Part shown: one piece after another, positions 10,688 to 21,480 of the stretch | Numbering within the stretch: the stretch's first letter is position 1 | Layout: every line of letters begins with the position of its first letter | Assembly: GCA_946902985.2 (NCBI GenBank) | Contig: OX336389.2 | Location: 1,016,273,441 to 1,016,337,440 of the forward strand | Source of the DNA: Meconema thalassinum | Lineage: Eukaryota; Arthropoda; Insecta; Orthoptera; Tettigoniidae | Length of the DNA stretch: 64,000 nt | Direction: 5' to 3' | Notes under the pieces: model-generated | Databases searched by the model: none | The model's input: the letters and a program-made list of their open reading frames with translations, nothing else | Told to the model about the DNA's origin: nothing | Translations under genes and position numbers: made by a program

Positions 10688-12573
10688 ATGGCTAGCGCTG
10701 AAAAGAAAAGGAGAAGTGGAAGTGCGACTTCTTTTAAGATAGAGTGGGAACAATTGTTTTTCATCTCGCACAACGGAAACGCGATGTGTGTTAGGCTTCT
10801 ATGCCAATGTGTTGTTGTTTGCTTGCGCAAGTATTATTGGAGCGGCATTTTAATCGGAGACATCAGCAGGAATTTGGGGCTCTCGAGGACTAATAGCGTC
10901 AACTTAAATTTAATGAGTTGAAATCAATGCTAGAAATAGGTACTGCACTCGTAAGTACCTCGTTTTCTTGCAAATGTTCGTTGTTTTAATTACATTGCGA
11001 TAACATGGATTTCATATCTTAACAGTATACTACCGGTATGGTTTTTAATTGACAGGAACTTGGAATTTCGAATCCAATATTACGAGCAAGTTTTAAGATT
11101 TCTTTGCGAATAGCTAACAACGCCAAGCCTTTTTCAGAAGGGGATTGTGTAAAAGCATGCCTAATTGATGCCGCGGAACAGCTATGCCTGTTGGAAGTTC
11201 AGCAGTTCCAGGATATTTTACTGTCGCGTCACACAATAGCGTGACGCATTGTCGACTTAGTTGAGGGTGTCCAAAGACAATTAATGGAAAGATGTGACAA
11301 GTTCATTGCATTTTCAATTGCATTGGATGAATCGACGGACATAACGGACGTAGCGCAACTGGCTGTTTTTGTGCGGGGCGTCGATAGTGAACTTATAGTT
11401 ACGGAGGAGTTGTTGGACATCTTACCACTCAAAGACACAACAACAGGCGAAGATATTTTTCAGGCTGTGGAGGACGCTATTGACTCTGTGGGTTTGCAGT
11501 GGCAATGCTTGTTTTCTGTAACAACTGACGGTGCGCCGTCCATGCGGGGGTCGAAAATAGGTTTTATCACTCGGCTTCAAGCTCATTTGGATAGTTTGAA
11601 AGTTAAATTGCACCCAATACACTGCTTTATTCATCAGGAGACACGTTGCGCTAAAGCAGCAAAGCTCGATGACGCTATGCAAGTGGTCGTTCGCATTGTA
11701 AATTTAGTTCGGCCGCATGGCCTGAATCATCGCCGATTCAAGAATTTCTAGCGTCTGTAGATGCCGAATATCGTGATGTGCCCTACCGTTTTGAAGTGAG
11801 ATGGCTCAGCAGAGGTGAAGTATTGCGCAGGTTTTTTTGTTTTAAGAGAGGAAATCAGTCTATTCTTGACATGCTTGGTAAGCGAGAGCCGAAAATTTCT
11901 GATCTTCATTGGATAGCGGACCTAGCGTTTTTGATAGATATTACAGGGCAACTCGACGATTTAAATGTGTCAATGCTAAGTAGGGATCACCTGATTACGG
12001 ACTTCTGTGACAAAATTATGGCTTTTGAAATGAAGCTGCAGTTGTGGAAATCCCAATTAGAAATCAGGAATACAGTGCATTTTCCAAATCTGGAATCCAT
12101 CCGCGAAGAAGCCGACTTTGACCAGTACGTGAGTGTTATTGAGGACTTACTGAAAGAGTTTTCTACCAGATTTCTAGACCTTGCAAAACCTCAGTCTTGT
12201 TTTTTATTTCTTTGTCTAGGCATTTTCAATCTCTGTAACTGAGGTTCCGCATGAGTTTCAAATGGAGCTTGTAAATTTGCAATGTAGCACAAGACTTACG
12301 GATATTTTTAGCTCTGTGAAAAAAATTTCCCGACTTCTACTCAAAAATAACCGCAGCAAGAATATCCAAAATTGCACAGGCAATTGATAACAAGTGTTAT
12401 CAATGTTTGGAGCAACGTATGTCTGTGAAACGTTTTTCTCTGCATTGAGACTAACAAAATCATGGCATCGTGCTCTGATGTCTGACGATAACCTGCGGAA
12501 CAGCCTCCGGTTGATCGTGTCACAAGCAATCGTACCGAACATTGAGCATATTGTAAATATGAAAACAAATTGA
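10688..12573 (+). pseudogene. hAT transposase pseudogene (GTF2IRD2/ZBED-like)
   Basis: In order: an N-terminal BED-type zinc finger (cysteines in MCVRLLCQC, then HFNRRH after a frameshift, about 10785-10885); a possible intron with GTAAGT at 10951 and TTGACAG ending at 11055; a block with NAKPFSEGD; the catalytic-region motifs LDESTDITDVAQLAVFVRG and TTDGAPSMRG; HCFIHQETRCAK; NHRRFKNF; EVRWLSRGEVLRRF; and a C-terminal hAT dimerisation segment, FGATYVCETFFSALRLTKS, at 12403-12573. Damage includes a TGA at 11242, a 1-nt frameshift near 11748 and frameshifts after 12180 and near 12310. Related proteins in animals are domesticated or active hAT transposases. This copy cannot make a full protein. 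Confidence 0.92.
10951..11055 (+). other. Candidate intron of the hAT transposase
   Basis: A GTAAGT donor follows EIGTAL and a TTAATTGACAG acceptor precedes ELGISNPILRA. Unspliced, the frame runs into a stop; removing 105 bp joins coding blocks that are adjacent in relatives. Inferred from sequence only. Confidence 0.5.
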
Positions 12574-12664
12574 AAACAAGGAAAACAAAAATGTGACCAA
12601 AATTGCATTCTTACAAAAAATATGAGTCCCATGACACCTTATCAATATTTCCAATTGTTTTAAT

Positions 12665-13073
12665 TCTGGCCACCTCGTTGTGTAGCAGCTAGCATTCTTG
12701 GATGTTGCCCTGGAGATCCGGATTTCAATTCCGGCACTGCCAAGAAATTTAATTCTGGTCTGAGGGCTGGAACAGGAAACACTCAGCCTCATGAGGTAAA
12801 ACTGAGAAGAGGTGGGTTCGATTCCTATCTCAGCCATCTTGGAAGTAGTTTTCCGTGGTTTCGCACATCTACTCCAGGCAAATGCCGAGATGGCTCCTAA
12901 ATTAAGGTCACGGCTGCCTCCTTCCCAGTCCTCACCAGGATTACAAACACACACACTAATACAGCCACCATAATTACACAGTTTATCAGACAAATTATAT
13001 ACACACACCCAAGTACACGGGCCTACATGACGACGATATCGCAAAGCCACTACATCAATCAACAACAAGAAAA
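12665..13073 (+). repeat. Full-length SINE, main family, inside the hAT element
   Basis: Complete copy. The tRNA-like head has box B GATTTCAATTCCGGC, the second box B is GGGTTCGATTCCTATC, and the tail is CAACAACAAG. The 9-bp target site duplication TGTTTTAAT lies at 12656-12664 and 13074-13082. It inserted downstream of the transposase stop codon, so it postdates the hAT. Confidence 0.92.
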
Positions 13074-13468
13074 TGTTTTAATGCTAAGCACGTAATCTTC
13101 AAGTCCCGGTACGCGCAGAAACACGCAAACAAAATGTAGATGTTTCGGACAACCAACACATTGGAAGAACAGTTTGTTTGTTAACATTATGTCCGTTGCG
13201 AAGGCGATCCCAACTCGTTCCGACGCACCGGCAGTCAGAGCAGGCAGCCCAGCCGAGAGAGGCAGCGCAGTCGGCACACCGAGGCGAGGGTGTAAAGCCT
13301 GGCCGCCCCTGCTCTAGAGGGAGCCCATACCATTTATAAATGCATTCAGCGAATGAGCGTATTGGAAAAAAAAGAAGAGCTCCGAAGATGGGAAAATAAA
13401 GATCTCCTTGGACCCGAATTACCAGAAACGTAATATTACTTTATGTTCGACCCTGACTATTATGTGTC

Positions 13469-13528
13469 AGAAAACTGTATCATAATGAGGCTCATTATAA
13501 CACTATTTTTCATTATGAAACAGTTTCT
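13469..13528. repeat. Short palindrome
   Basis: GAAAACTGTATCATAATG on the left is nearly the reverse complement of CATTATGAAACAGTTTC on the right, with an inner ATGAGGCTCAT palindrome. It could form a hairpin. Origin unknown; possibly a MITE end. Confidence 0.65.
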
Positions 13529-13954
13529 CCTACCAATCAGAGCTCAAGAAACAGTTGTGTGACCAATTAGATAAGGATACCTTCGCGCATGCGCTCAAAT
13601 TCCAACATGTCTATATAAATTACCGAAAGTGCACCGTCCATATGTTCGCGTAAATAAACTGGTGAATATGACAAGAAATAGCACTGTACCTTAATATCCC
13701 TAAATCCAATTTCTACACAGCGCGTTGGTTTCAAACGACTTCGGTGACAGTTTTACTGAATACTGTTGCACAATCTGAACATATGGCATTGAAGCTCACA
13801 AAGCGCAAGCGTCGGTCGGCCAGAGAGCTTGGAAAACAGAGATATACTACCCAGCGCAGCACCCGATCACAAAATTCTAGTGACTGAACAGATATTTATG
13901 AATATTTATGTTAAAACATATAATTAAGTTATAATTATCGTCGAACATAAACAG

Positions 13955-14080
13955 TCGTATGCAACTCGCCTATAATGGTAATTAAGACACTCGTATGGAC
14001 ATTATAAAACTTGCATACGCTCGTTTTATGAACATACTCGTGTCTTAATTATAGCCATTATAGGCTCGTTGCATAATGTA
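13955..14080. repeat. Large palindrome with ~45-bp arms
   Basis: The left arm has GCAACTCGCCTATAATGG and TAATTAAGACACTCGTATG; the right arm is its near-perfect inverse (CATACTCGTGTCTTAATTA, CCATTATAGGCTCGTTGC). The loop also contains ATAAAAC/GTTTTAT inverted repeats. It looks like a small foldback element. No target site duplication was identified. Confidence 0.8.
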
Positions 14081-14847
14081 CTATTAAGTCACTAAAATCT
14101 TCATAAACCTAACCAAGTGTATTAACTTACACCTAAGAATGTTGACTCTCAGTACTTTTGTGTGTAAGGAGTGAACATAAAATGAAATGACACGATGAAT
14201 CTAAGGCAGCAATGGATATTTGAGATGGAAATAAAAAAGCAGAAGTGCTCGAACATAATAAATATGAGCAATAGAGTTTGAAGACAGTGCGTAGTGCACA
14301 TCTGCACAATATTGATGCGTTGAATACCAGAAATGTCGATTAAAACTTAGTGAAATGAACAGTATGAAGCTGTCGGATAGAACACTAGTTGCTGGAAATG
14401 AGACAACTGCCGGTTTTCTCTATAAAGGCTACGAACTGTCACAACACAGAATAAATCTTCCATATATACAGCAATGGGTATTACTTCTGTAGAAGGAATT
14501 TATACATTTTACTGAAGGTTCTTTGACTGCGATGATATTTGATATAGCATGCTATTGATATTATACGAAGAAGGACATGGCATAATCGCTGAGCATGGCA
14601 AGACAATTATTACGATGTCTTTGGAAGATATAATTATCTTCTTCTTCCATGGATATTATATTTACCGCCTTGGGAAGGTCATTAGAAATAAGACCAGGAT
14701 TTCTTACCCTTTCTATTTCTATTTCTCAGCCTTGCGAAATTAATTCCTTGGTGCTATACACAATCATTATGCACATAAATGTGTATGTGGTAATCGTAAG
14801 TATCTCGGCAGATTAAAGCTAGTTATGAGTTCAAAATATTTAAACAA

Positions 14848-15045
14848 GGAGGAAAGCTTGTAATTTTACGTGACCGTCAATCTTGCGATCATGAGTCACG
14901 GGTCCTCCATTTTTACGTGGAATACGAATCACTGGACGTGACATTTCACTTAAAAATGTTCACATGCAATGACCCGGAATTGAACCCGGTCCGCCTTGGT
15001 GAGAGGCAAGGAGCTTGACCATTGCACCATCACGTCCCCTAATAC
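14848..15045 (-). repeat. SINE, 'AAGCTTGTA' family, copy 1
   Basis: The minus-strand tRNA-like head (GGGACGTGATGGTGCAATGG) has box B GGGTTCAATTCCGGGTC. The body ends in a region reading ACGTAAAATTACAAGCTT on the minus strand. The same body occurs at 33.73 kb and 63.44 kb, so this is a distinct SINE family with three members here. Confidence 0.8.
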
Positions 15046-15134
15046 TTCAAGAGGATTCCTCCTTGGTCTTACCTACACTCACGCACTTCACTGATTTTAT
15101 TATTAAATTAATCCCTACCTCCTACAATACAAGG

Positions 15135-15420
15135 AGACGCCTTATGTGGTCATGGGGTAGGGCCTAGGTAATGAGACTCCTGTGTTCGCCTCCCAACACT
15201 GAGGGTAGGAACGGGGCACACTTGACCTCGTGAGAGAGAAATGAAAAGATGTGGATTTGATTCTCAACTCAGCCATCGTAGGAGTGGTTTTCCATGGTTT
15301 ACCACCTGAGGCCACGGCTGCCTTCTTCCTTATACTAGTCGCAATTACAAATACATACACTACTACACACCGCACACTAACACAGGTTACTAGACAAATT
15401 TAACCCAAAATATACAGTAA
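15135..15420 (+). repeat. SINE, main family, degenerate
   Basis: The body is recognisable: CTCGTGAG, the second-box-B-like GGATTTGATTCTCAAC, AGTGGTTTTCCATGG, CCACGGCTGCC and the CA-rich 3' segment with CACTAACACAGG. The head is badly decayed. Confidence 0.65.
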
Positions 15421-15774
15421 GTTATATATTGGGCCACTCAGGATCCCATAGCCAACACTCAGTCTCTGGGAATGAAAATTAAGTTTATCTGCGACAGCAA
15501 ACAATTTAAATCCACTGTGTCTCCAAACGAAATATTAAAATTGCTTATCCGTGACAACTTTACCCCCACCCAATCCCGTTGCTACCCCAAGTGTAGTGGG
15601 TTTCCTAGATCACAAGTCACGCAAACATTTGTTTGTGTGATTCTTCGTTGTTGCTCCACTGCATGGTAGACTTCATAGCTGAAGATGATCTTCTTTCAAT
15701 ACCGTTTTAAACATTTTTTGGTAATAATTTTGGCTTTCGATCTCTTAAGCCTTGCACTGAGCCTTTTTTTTTAG

Positions 15775-16035
15775 TCAAGTTTACCCTCCAGGTTGATGGT
15801 TCCCACGGACTCAGCGAGGGAACTGACCACTACCGCCATTCCAGGCAGTGTCCTAGAGCTGAGAACACTTGGTCGGAATGGATACCACTGGAGAGGTGTG
15901 ATCAGCACTCAGGTGGCCTCACCTGCAAAGCGAACAGGGGGCTCATGAGGGATGGGAAGGGAAGGGAAGATTGGAATGGATAGGCAAAGAAGAGGGAAGG
16001 AGGCGGCCGTGGCCTTACAGTAGGTACTGCACCCG
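15775..16035. repeat. Repeat resembling a SINE-linked 'ACTCAGCGAGGG' element
   Basis: Contains ACTCAGCGAGGGA, GGCAGTGTCCT, GGCCTCACCTGC and GCGGCCGTGGCCTTA. The final block is shared with the minus strand of the main SINE bodies in this window. It seems to be a longer repeat family whose right part is SINE-derived. Boundaries are uncertain. Confidence 0.55.
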
Positions 16036-17347
16036 AAATTAGAATGCTTCATGATGAAAATGATGATATTTTTCGAGCCCCATGATAAAATTTAACATTG
16101 CAATATAGATCTTGGAAGTTGTCTCAAGAGAGCTTTGTTAGCGAACGCAGACAGTAGGAGAAAGCAGTCACGTGATCAGAGACGCCCCAGAATATTCTCG
16201 ATCATTGGAAAGTGCCTAGCAACAAGGCATTACCGCGCAATATTATCAGTTAATTGTTATAAAATATATCATTGGATATATCCTCATAGCCAATGAGAGG
16301 AGAGTTTATGGAAGCAGATATGGATTTTTACCTAGTTAATGTGATTAACTATTCCATTTAAGCCCTATGTAACAATTTTATTCCATTGAAATTATCAAGA
16401 AAATTAAAAGAAGATATTAGTATAACTTTAAATGTCGCGAAAGGGAAGAAATACACTGTAATACACTTTATTACAAGTGCGCGCCAATAACTACGCGCGA
16501 CCAACAATGGCGCCGAATTTCAGGCAAGGAAGAGAGGGGACGGCTTGAAGAAGCGTTCTTCTCTCGACAGACTTCGAAGGTACAAGACGTGTTACCCGGT
16601 TTAGTTCATTCCCGTAGACACGATACCGAGTGCGGTCTTACGCTACTCCAGGGACGGTGCCGAGAGCGGCCAATAGTTAGTCAGAGCCTCGCTGAAACTA
16701 GGTGAAGTTTAGCGAAGGATTACAAGTCAATAGCGAACAAGTGTTCGACTTTTAGAAAAACAAATTGTATACAGTATATTCATCCAGTTATAAGGCTTCA
16801 ATATAAGAAGATTTTAGGAAAATTCATCGAGACATTTTACAGTTATAGGACATTTTGTATTGCAAAAGAAAGTTGCTTATCTCAACGCAGAGGGAGAAAC
16901 ATTTTAGTGCAGCGAGACTTCAACATAGTCCAGTCCACGCTGCAGAAATAAGTGAGTAAAGTGATATTGTATGAACATTGAGACTTTGTTTTATTGGAAC
17001 ACTATGATGGCTACAAACATTTATAAAGTGGAATTGGTTTATAATACTTTGAGTATGAGTGAGATGATGGATTAAAACTATTACACGATTGGGATATGTC
17101 CATTCAGAGTTGTGATTAGCAACATGGAACAACGTTAATGAACAACGAGAATATGTATAACATCAAGAATTATAGAATGCCGAGACAACATGATGCATTA
17201 TGTACACTTCCATCCAGTACATTTAATGTACATTCAAGTACATTAATTCTCGACTATGAACAGATATAATCTTTCATTGACTAACCAAATGAACATTTAC
17301 AACTTCGATAGTGATTCTATGTACAACTTACAAATTTATTTGTATCG

Positions 17348-17641
17348 ATGGAACTATTACGAATATATTGCTCGAAAATGATGGAGGACTTTCGAGTGGT
17401 GTCGGCGATTGAAGAATCATCAGCGGGAAGACAGAAGATAGAAGATACTAGGCCCGATGATTGTTCGAGATGGAATCCATGTTCGAGGAACGAGGTTCGA
17501 CGTCCGGAGGAGCCGAATATGCCGGGAAGGAAATCTTTCTGTTGCCGAGGTCGCTATCCTTGTCCACTGGCGGGAGATGATCCAGCCGGGTATTTTCGAA
17601 TACCTGACGATGAACTTCAGTTGTCTACAATACTAAGGTAG
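17348..17641 (+). CDS. Unrecognised open reading frame, 97 codons
   Basis: An ATG-initiated frame in otherwise stop-rich sequence. The protein is charged in its first half and has a Cys-rich SFCCRGRYPC segment followed by PLAGDDPAGYFRIPDDEL. No family is recognised. The stop is adjacent to an AAGGTAGAA, so it might be an exon end. It could equally be chance or part of an unknown element; I give it low weight. Confidence 0.2.
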   Translation: MELLRIYCSKMMEDFRVVSAIEESSAGRQKIEDTRPDDCSRWNPCSRNEVRRPEEPNMPGRKSFCCRGRYPCPLAGDDPAGYFRIPDDELQLSTILR

Positions 17642-17689
17642 AAATGTTTTGCATTATTTAATAGTTTGAGTATTTATGACGGCATTTGT

Positions 17690-17810
17690 GAACAATAATA
17701 TTTATTAATATCATGTAATTTATTTCAGGATTAGGGCATACACCAGCTCTATTTGTCTACATTCATGTTGGCCGACTGAAAAGCACCAAACTTTTGTTTT
17801 GAATAATTCT
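17690..17810. repeat. MITE end, CAGTCGGTCAACACG family
   Basis: Contains TAATTTATTTCAGGAT, GGGCAT, CAGCTCT and GGCCGACTGAAAAGCACC, matching the arms at 38.9 and 63.8 kb. Only one arm is recognised. Confidence 0.6.
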
Positions 17811-18495
17811 CCATATTTAATTAATGTATTTTCACTTCGATGTTTAATGAATTTTATTCTACAAGATCGTATAAGATGATGGTCATTGGTCATCTATACT
17901 TGGAAATGGTTTATTGATTCAGTTTCTGAACTGAAGTCAGCTGTTTGAGAAATTTATTTTCCATTGGGAAAATCTTTAAAGAAGTTATTATTCGACGATT
18001 TTCGATTTTTATTCAAGATTCCAGACATTTTGTCTTTGATATAGCTAGTAAATTCATTTTGTTTAAAATGAATTGCGCACTCTTTTTTTGTAAGAAGAAT
18101 ATAAAGTTAGGAGAAGAGATCTACGCGTGATATTGGCCTATTGTGAAATATCACCAAATGCTGTAAACATTTGGTCGATCTAGCAAGTTATATGCGTTAT
18201 GATTACGACGTGAAGTTAAACATTCATGAACATTCTTTGTGTAGAATAAAGTGGCATTCAGTCGATGACAAACCGAACTTCATTAAATGTAAATTATATG
18301 AGACATAAATTTGAAAGATAATTCAACCGACTATAGGAAAGTTAGATAAAATCTCATCCGGTCGTGATTGATCATTATTGAACGATGAAATAACACAAGT
18401 TGTTATAAATACACAAATGTAACACTACGTTATATGTCAATGTAGTATTGCAGCCGTGTATATTTATAGAATGACCAATATGAAGAAACATTTGT

Positions 18496-18496
18496 A

Positions 18497-18532
<36 letters not shown>

Positions 18533-18534
18533 TA
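18496..18534. repeat. (ATT)n tail microsatellite
   Basis: Sits at the 3' end of the minus-strand LINE, where it reads as a (TAA)n-type tail. Confidence 0.9.
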
Positions 18535-18891
18535 TTAAATCGTTACAAATACACACATTTTACAAAATTCATAATATCTGTACACATTTTATGAATTTCC
18601 TTACACTTCCTACTCATTGTTTAACCTGTAAATTTACAATTATTAAATTATATTGTTACAATATGATAAAGACAGGTCGAAATAGGATATCAAATTCATA
18701 CAGAGCAGGAAGAGATATCACATATGCCACTAAAAGGTGCAACCTTGTGTGTGGCATGCATATCGTTGATTACTATTTCTAAAAATTGTATAATGGCTTA
18801 GCCGAATAACACGTTCTATGTAAATGATGTATACACAAAAAAATAATGAATAAGAAGGAACATTGAATTTGTGTTTTATAAACTTGTAGGC

Positions 18892-21447
18892 TCAACTAAT
18901 TATATTTTCAATTTTAATTTTGTTTTCTCTGAGAAAATGTTTTATATGCTTCTTCAGGTTTGCATGATTTCCTTTAAATTCTTTTAATTTAATTGGGAGA
19001 ATGTTATATAATTTTGGTGAGAAATAAAGAAAGTTACGTTTGGCTATACCTAACTTAGGTTGATATAAAATAGAGTGATTCTCTGTAATACTTCTGGTTT
19101 CATACCCGTGGCTAACAACTTGAATTCTATTTCTATCTTTAAAAATGTATTTATATATTTCAAAAGCATACAATTGTTTAATGTTGAAGACCCTTGTCTC
19201 AGCATACAGTCTCATAGTCGGATATAATCTATCTTTCTTCAACATTATTCGTAGTATGAGATTCTGCACTATCTGAACACTTTTTAGTACATTTTCATAG
19301 GCGCCTCCCCAGGCAAGAATACCATATGTAAGAACTGACTGGACTAGAGCATGGTAGATGTCTCTTATTAATTTGTAATTGACAATATGTTTTAAATTGT
19401 GAAATATATAGATTGTTCTTCTTATTTTACTTGTAAGGTGTTTGCATTGGCTTTTCCATTTCATGTCACTATCTATAAATAATCCCAGATATTTAACTGT
19501 ATCCACTTTAGCTATTTTAGGACAGTCACAGTTCTGATTACAGTTCAAAGTGTGTATTTTTAGTTCATTAAAATCATCTTCAACTGCTTTTAAACTGAAT
19601 CTTACGAACTTTGATTTATTTATATTTAAAAATAGTTCGTTACCATCTAACCACACCTTTAACATTTTCAATGCAGCAGTTGCAATTTGTTTTACATTTC
19701 CCCATGTTCTACCTTCAACACAAACTACCGTATCATCTGCGTATGATATGACATTAACATTTTCAATTCCATGTATAGATGATTCAATATCGTTGATAAA
19801 AAAAATATAATGGACCCAGCACTGTGCCTTGTGGTATTCCTCTTTTCACTCTTAAAGGTAGACTTGTAGTTCCATTTATTCTAACGTATTGAATCCTTTC
19901 AGTCAAATAGCTTTCTATCAATTTCAGTGCTATGCCTCTGATGCCATATCTTTCCATCTTCTGAAGGAGAATATGGTGAGGTATGGTGTCAAAAGCCTTC
20001 TCTAAGCCGAGAAATATACCCAAGGTCGGTTTCATACTGTTCATATTTTCATAAATTCGCCTAGTTAATTCCCCAATAGCATCAGTGGTGCTGACATTTT
20101 TTATAAAGCCAAATTGTCTAGTTGATAGTAGATTGTGTTTCTTCAAAAACTGATAAATATGATTTTTTATACATTTTTCAAATAATGTTGATATGATTGT
20201 CGTTAACGATATCGGTCGATAGTTCTTTAGTTCTGAAGGATTGCCTGCTTTATGTAGCGGTTTTACAATTGTAATTTTTAATTGCTTTGGGAAGTATCCA
20301 ACTGAAAGTGACTCGTTTATTATTGTTAGTAAAGGACTCTTTAAAGAATTAAAATTCTGCTTAATAATTTGAGCGGAGATGCTATCTATTCCCATTGCTT
20401 TAGTGTCGCTTATTTCGTGTAGGTACTTATGTAAATCCGCTTCGGCAATCGGAATTAAAAAAAACAGGAATATGTGTTTCTGTTGATTTTCAAGGAAAAA
20501 TCTGGATTGTTCTTAATACTTCTAGACATGTCAGTAGTTTTGTTAATAAAATAATCATTGAATATAATAACTATAGTGAAATCATCATCGTAAACATGAT
20601 TTTGAGATCTTATTTTTGTTATTTTTTCTTTATGACTCATTCTTTGTGTTATTTCATTGACAATGCCCCATACTTTTCTTGGATTATTAGAATTGGAATT
20701 TATTAATTGTTTATAGTGGTCAGTTTGAGCTTTATTAAGCAATTCGTTTAATTTATTTCTATACCGCTTATATTTCTCCTTCATGGCATTGTTCTCTTTA
20801 TTTGCTATATATTCCTGATACAACCTATCTCTGGTGTGAATGGACTTAATTAGCGCGTGCGTGATCCACTCCTTTCTCTTTCGTTGCTTTGAATTTAATT
20901 GTATTGACGAATTTTTTATGCAATTTTGGATAGTTTGTATAAATTTATCTACTTTAGAATCCAAGTGGTTGTTCCCTAATACTGTGTCCTAATTAATATT
21001 GCTCAATTTATTTTTAAGCATCTCACTATCTAACTTAAATCTATGTTCACGTATGTTACACTGAGCTGCTTCTAAGTCACGGCCATTTTCAAGATTTATA
21101 CTAACTAATATAGGATAGTGATCTGTAATTCTGCTCTGTGATATAATGGGTAAGATGTTATCATTAGAAATACTGCTACGAATAAGTGCATGATCAATAC
21201 AGGTTTTGCTCGTTGAAGTTTCTCTAGTGGTGACATATATCAACGATCTAAAATTATGCTCATGCAGTAAGTTTAAATATTCATTAGAGTCGTATTCATC
21301 AAATAGATCTATGCTAGTGTCGCCTAGAATCACCTCGGTTTGCAGAGTACATTTTTGCTGGACATAATCATGGAGATTATTAATAAATAGTTGTTTATTG
21401 TATTTTGACGAACGGTATATGCCTGTCAATGCAATTCTATTGTTCAT
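18892..21447 (-). pseudogene. LINE endonuclease-reverse transcriptase, three lesions
   Basis: Endonuclease part: ALTGIYRSS, ILGDTSIDL and SRITDHYPI (catalytic Asp-His). Reverse transcriptase: MGIDSISAQII, LKNYRPISL, GLEKAFDTIPHH, GIPQGTVLGPLYF and YADDTVVC (plus-strand 19730-19743). Then a thumb with VKYLGLFIDSDMKWK and SVLTYGILAWGG, stopping at 18892. It is almost continuous: a TAG interrupts at about 20991 (between SNIN and DTVLG), and one-base frameshifts occur in two 8-base homopolymers near 20458-20465 and 19798-19805. The family shows a jockey/CR1-type arrangement; the exact clade is not determined. Confidence 0.9.
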
Positions 21448-21480
21448 TATTTTTATTAAATGTATAAAGGCATGTTATTT

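Larger units (their letters stand above)
10430..13311 (+). mobile_element. hAT transposon with BED zinc-finger, GTF2IRD2-like transposase
   Basis: A DNA transposon of about 2.88 kb. Short imperfect terminal repeats begin CAGAGGTGACC on the left and CAGGGGCGGCC on the right (reverse complement). They are bounded by a perfect 8-bp target site duplication, CTCTAGAG, at 10422-10429 and 13312-13319. That length is typical of hAT, and the central TA fits the Buster-type preference as I recall it. It carries a broken transposase gene (10688-12573) and a later SINE insertion (12665-13073). It lies immediately beside the LINE remnant. Confidence 0.93.
13320..14845. other. AT-rich non-coding sequence with two palindromes
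   Basis: No gene is recognised. Two inverted repeats stand out (about 13469-13528 and 13955-14080, listed separately). Short ORFs such as 14549-14743 have no recognisable similarity. Confidence 0.4.
16036..18490. other. Long region without identifiable genes
   Basis: About 2.4 kb of mostly AT-rich sequence. A GC-richer block at 16480-16720 contains CAATGGCGCCGAATTTCAGG, which looks superficially like a retroviral primer binding site, but I found no matching LTR. A 97-codon open frame at 17348-17641 ends just before a GTAGAA that could be a splice donor; its product (with PLAGDDPAGYFRIPDDELQL) is not one I recognise. At about 17700-17800 there is an end of the CAGTCGGTCAACACG MITE family. Confidence 0.4.
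18496..21480 (-). mobile_element. Jockey/CR1-like LINE, 5'-truncated
   Basis: A non-LTR retrotransposon on the minus strand, about 3 kb. It comprises the C-terminal part of an apurinic-like endonuclease, a linker, a reverse transcriptase with all core motifs, a 3' UTR (18535-18891) and a (TAA)n tail. The endonuclease N-terminus and ORF1 are missing, so the element is 5'-truncated near 21480, just upstream of the in-frame FIHLIKIMNNRIALTG segment. No convincing target site duplication was seen. Confidence 0.85.

Noticed and set aside
16505..16525. Primer-binding-site-like TGGCGCCGAAT as proof of an LTR element
   Set aside because: No flanking direct LTRs, polypurine tract or gag-pol remnant could be found nearby.
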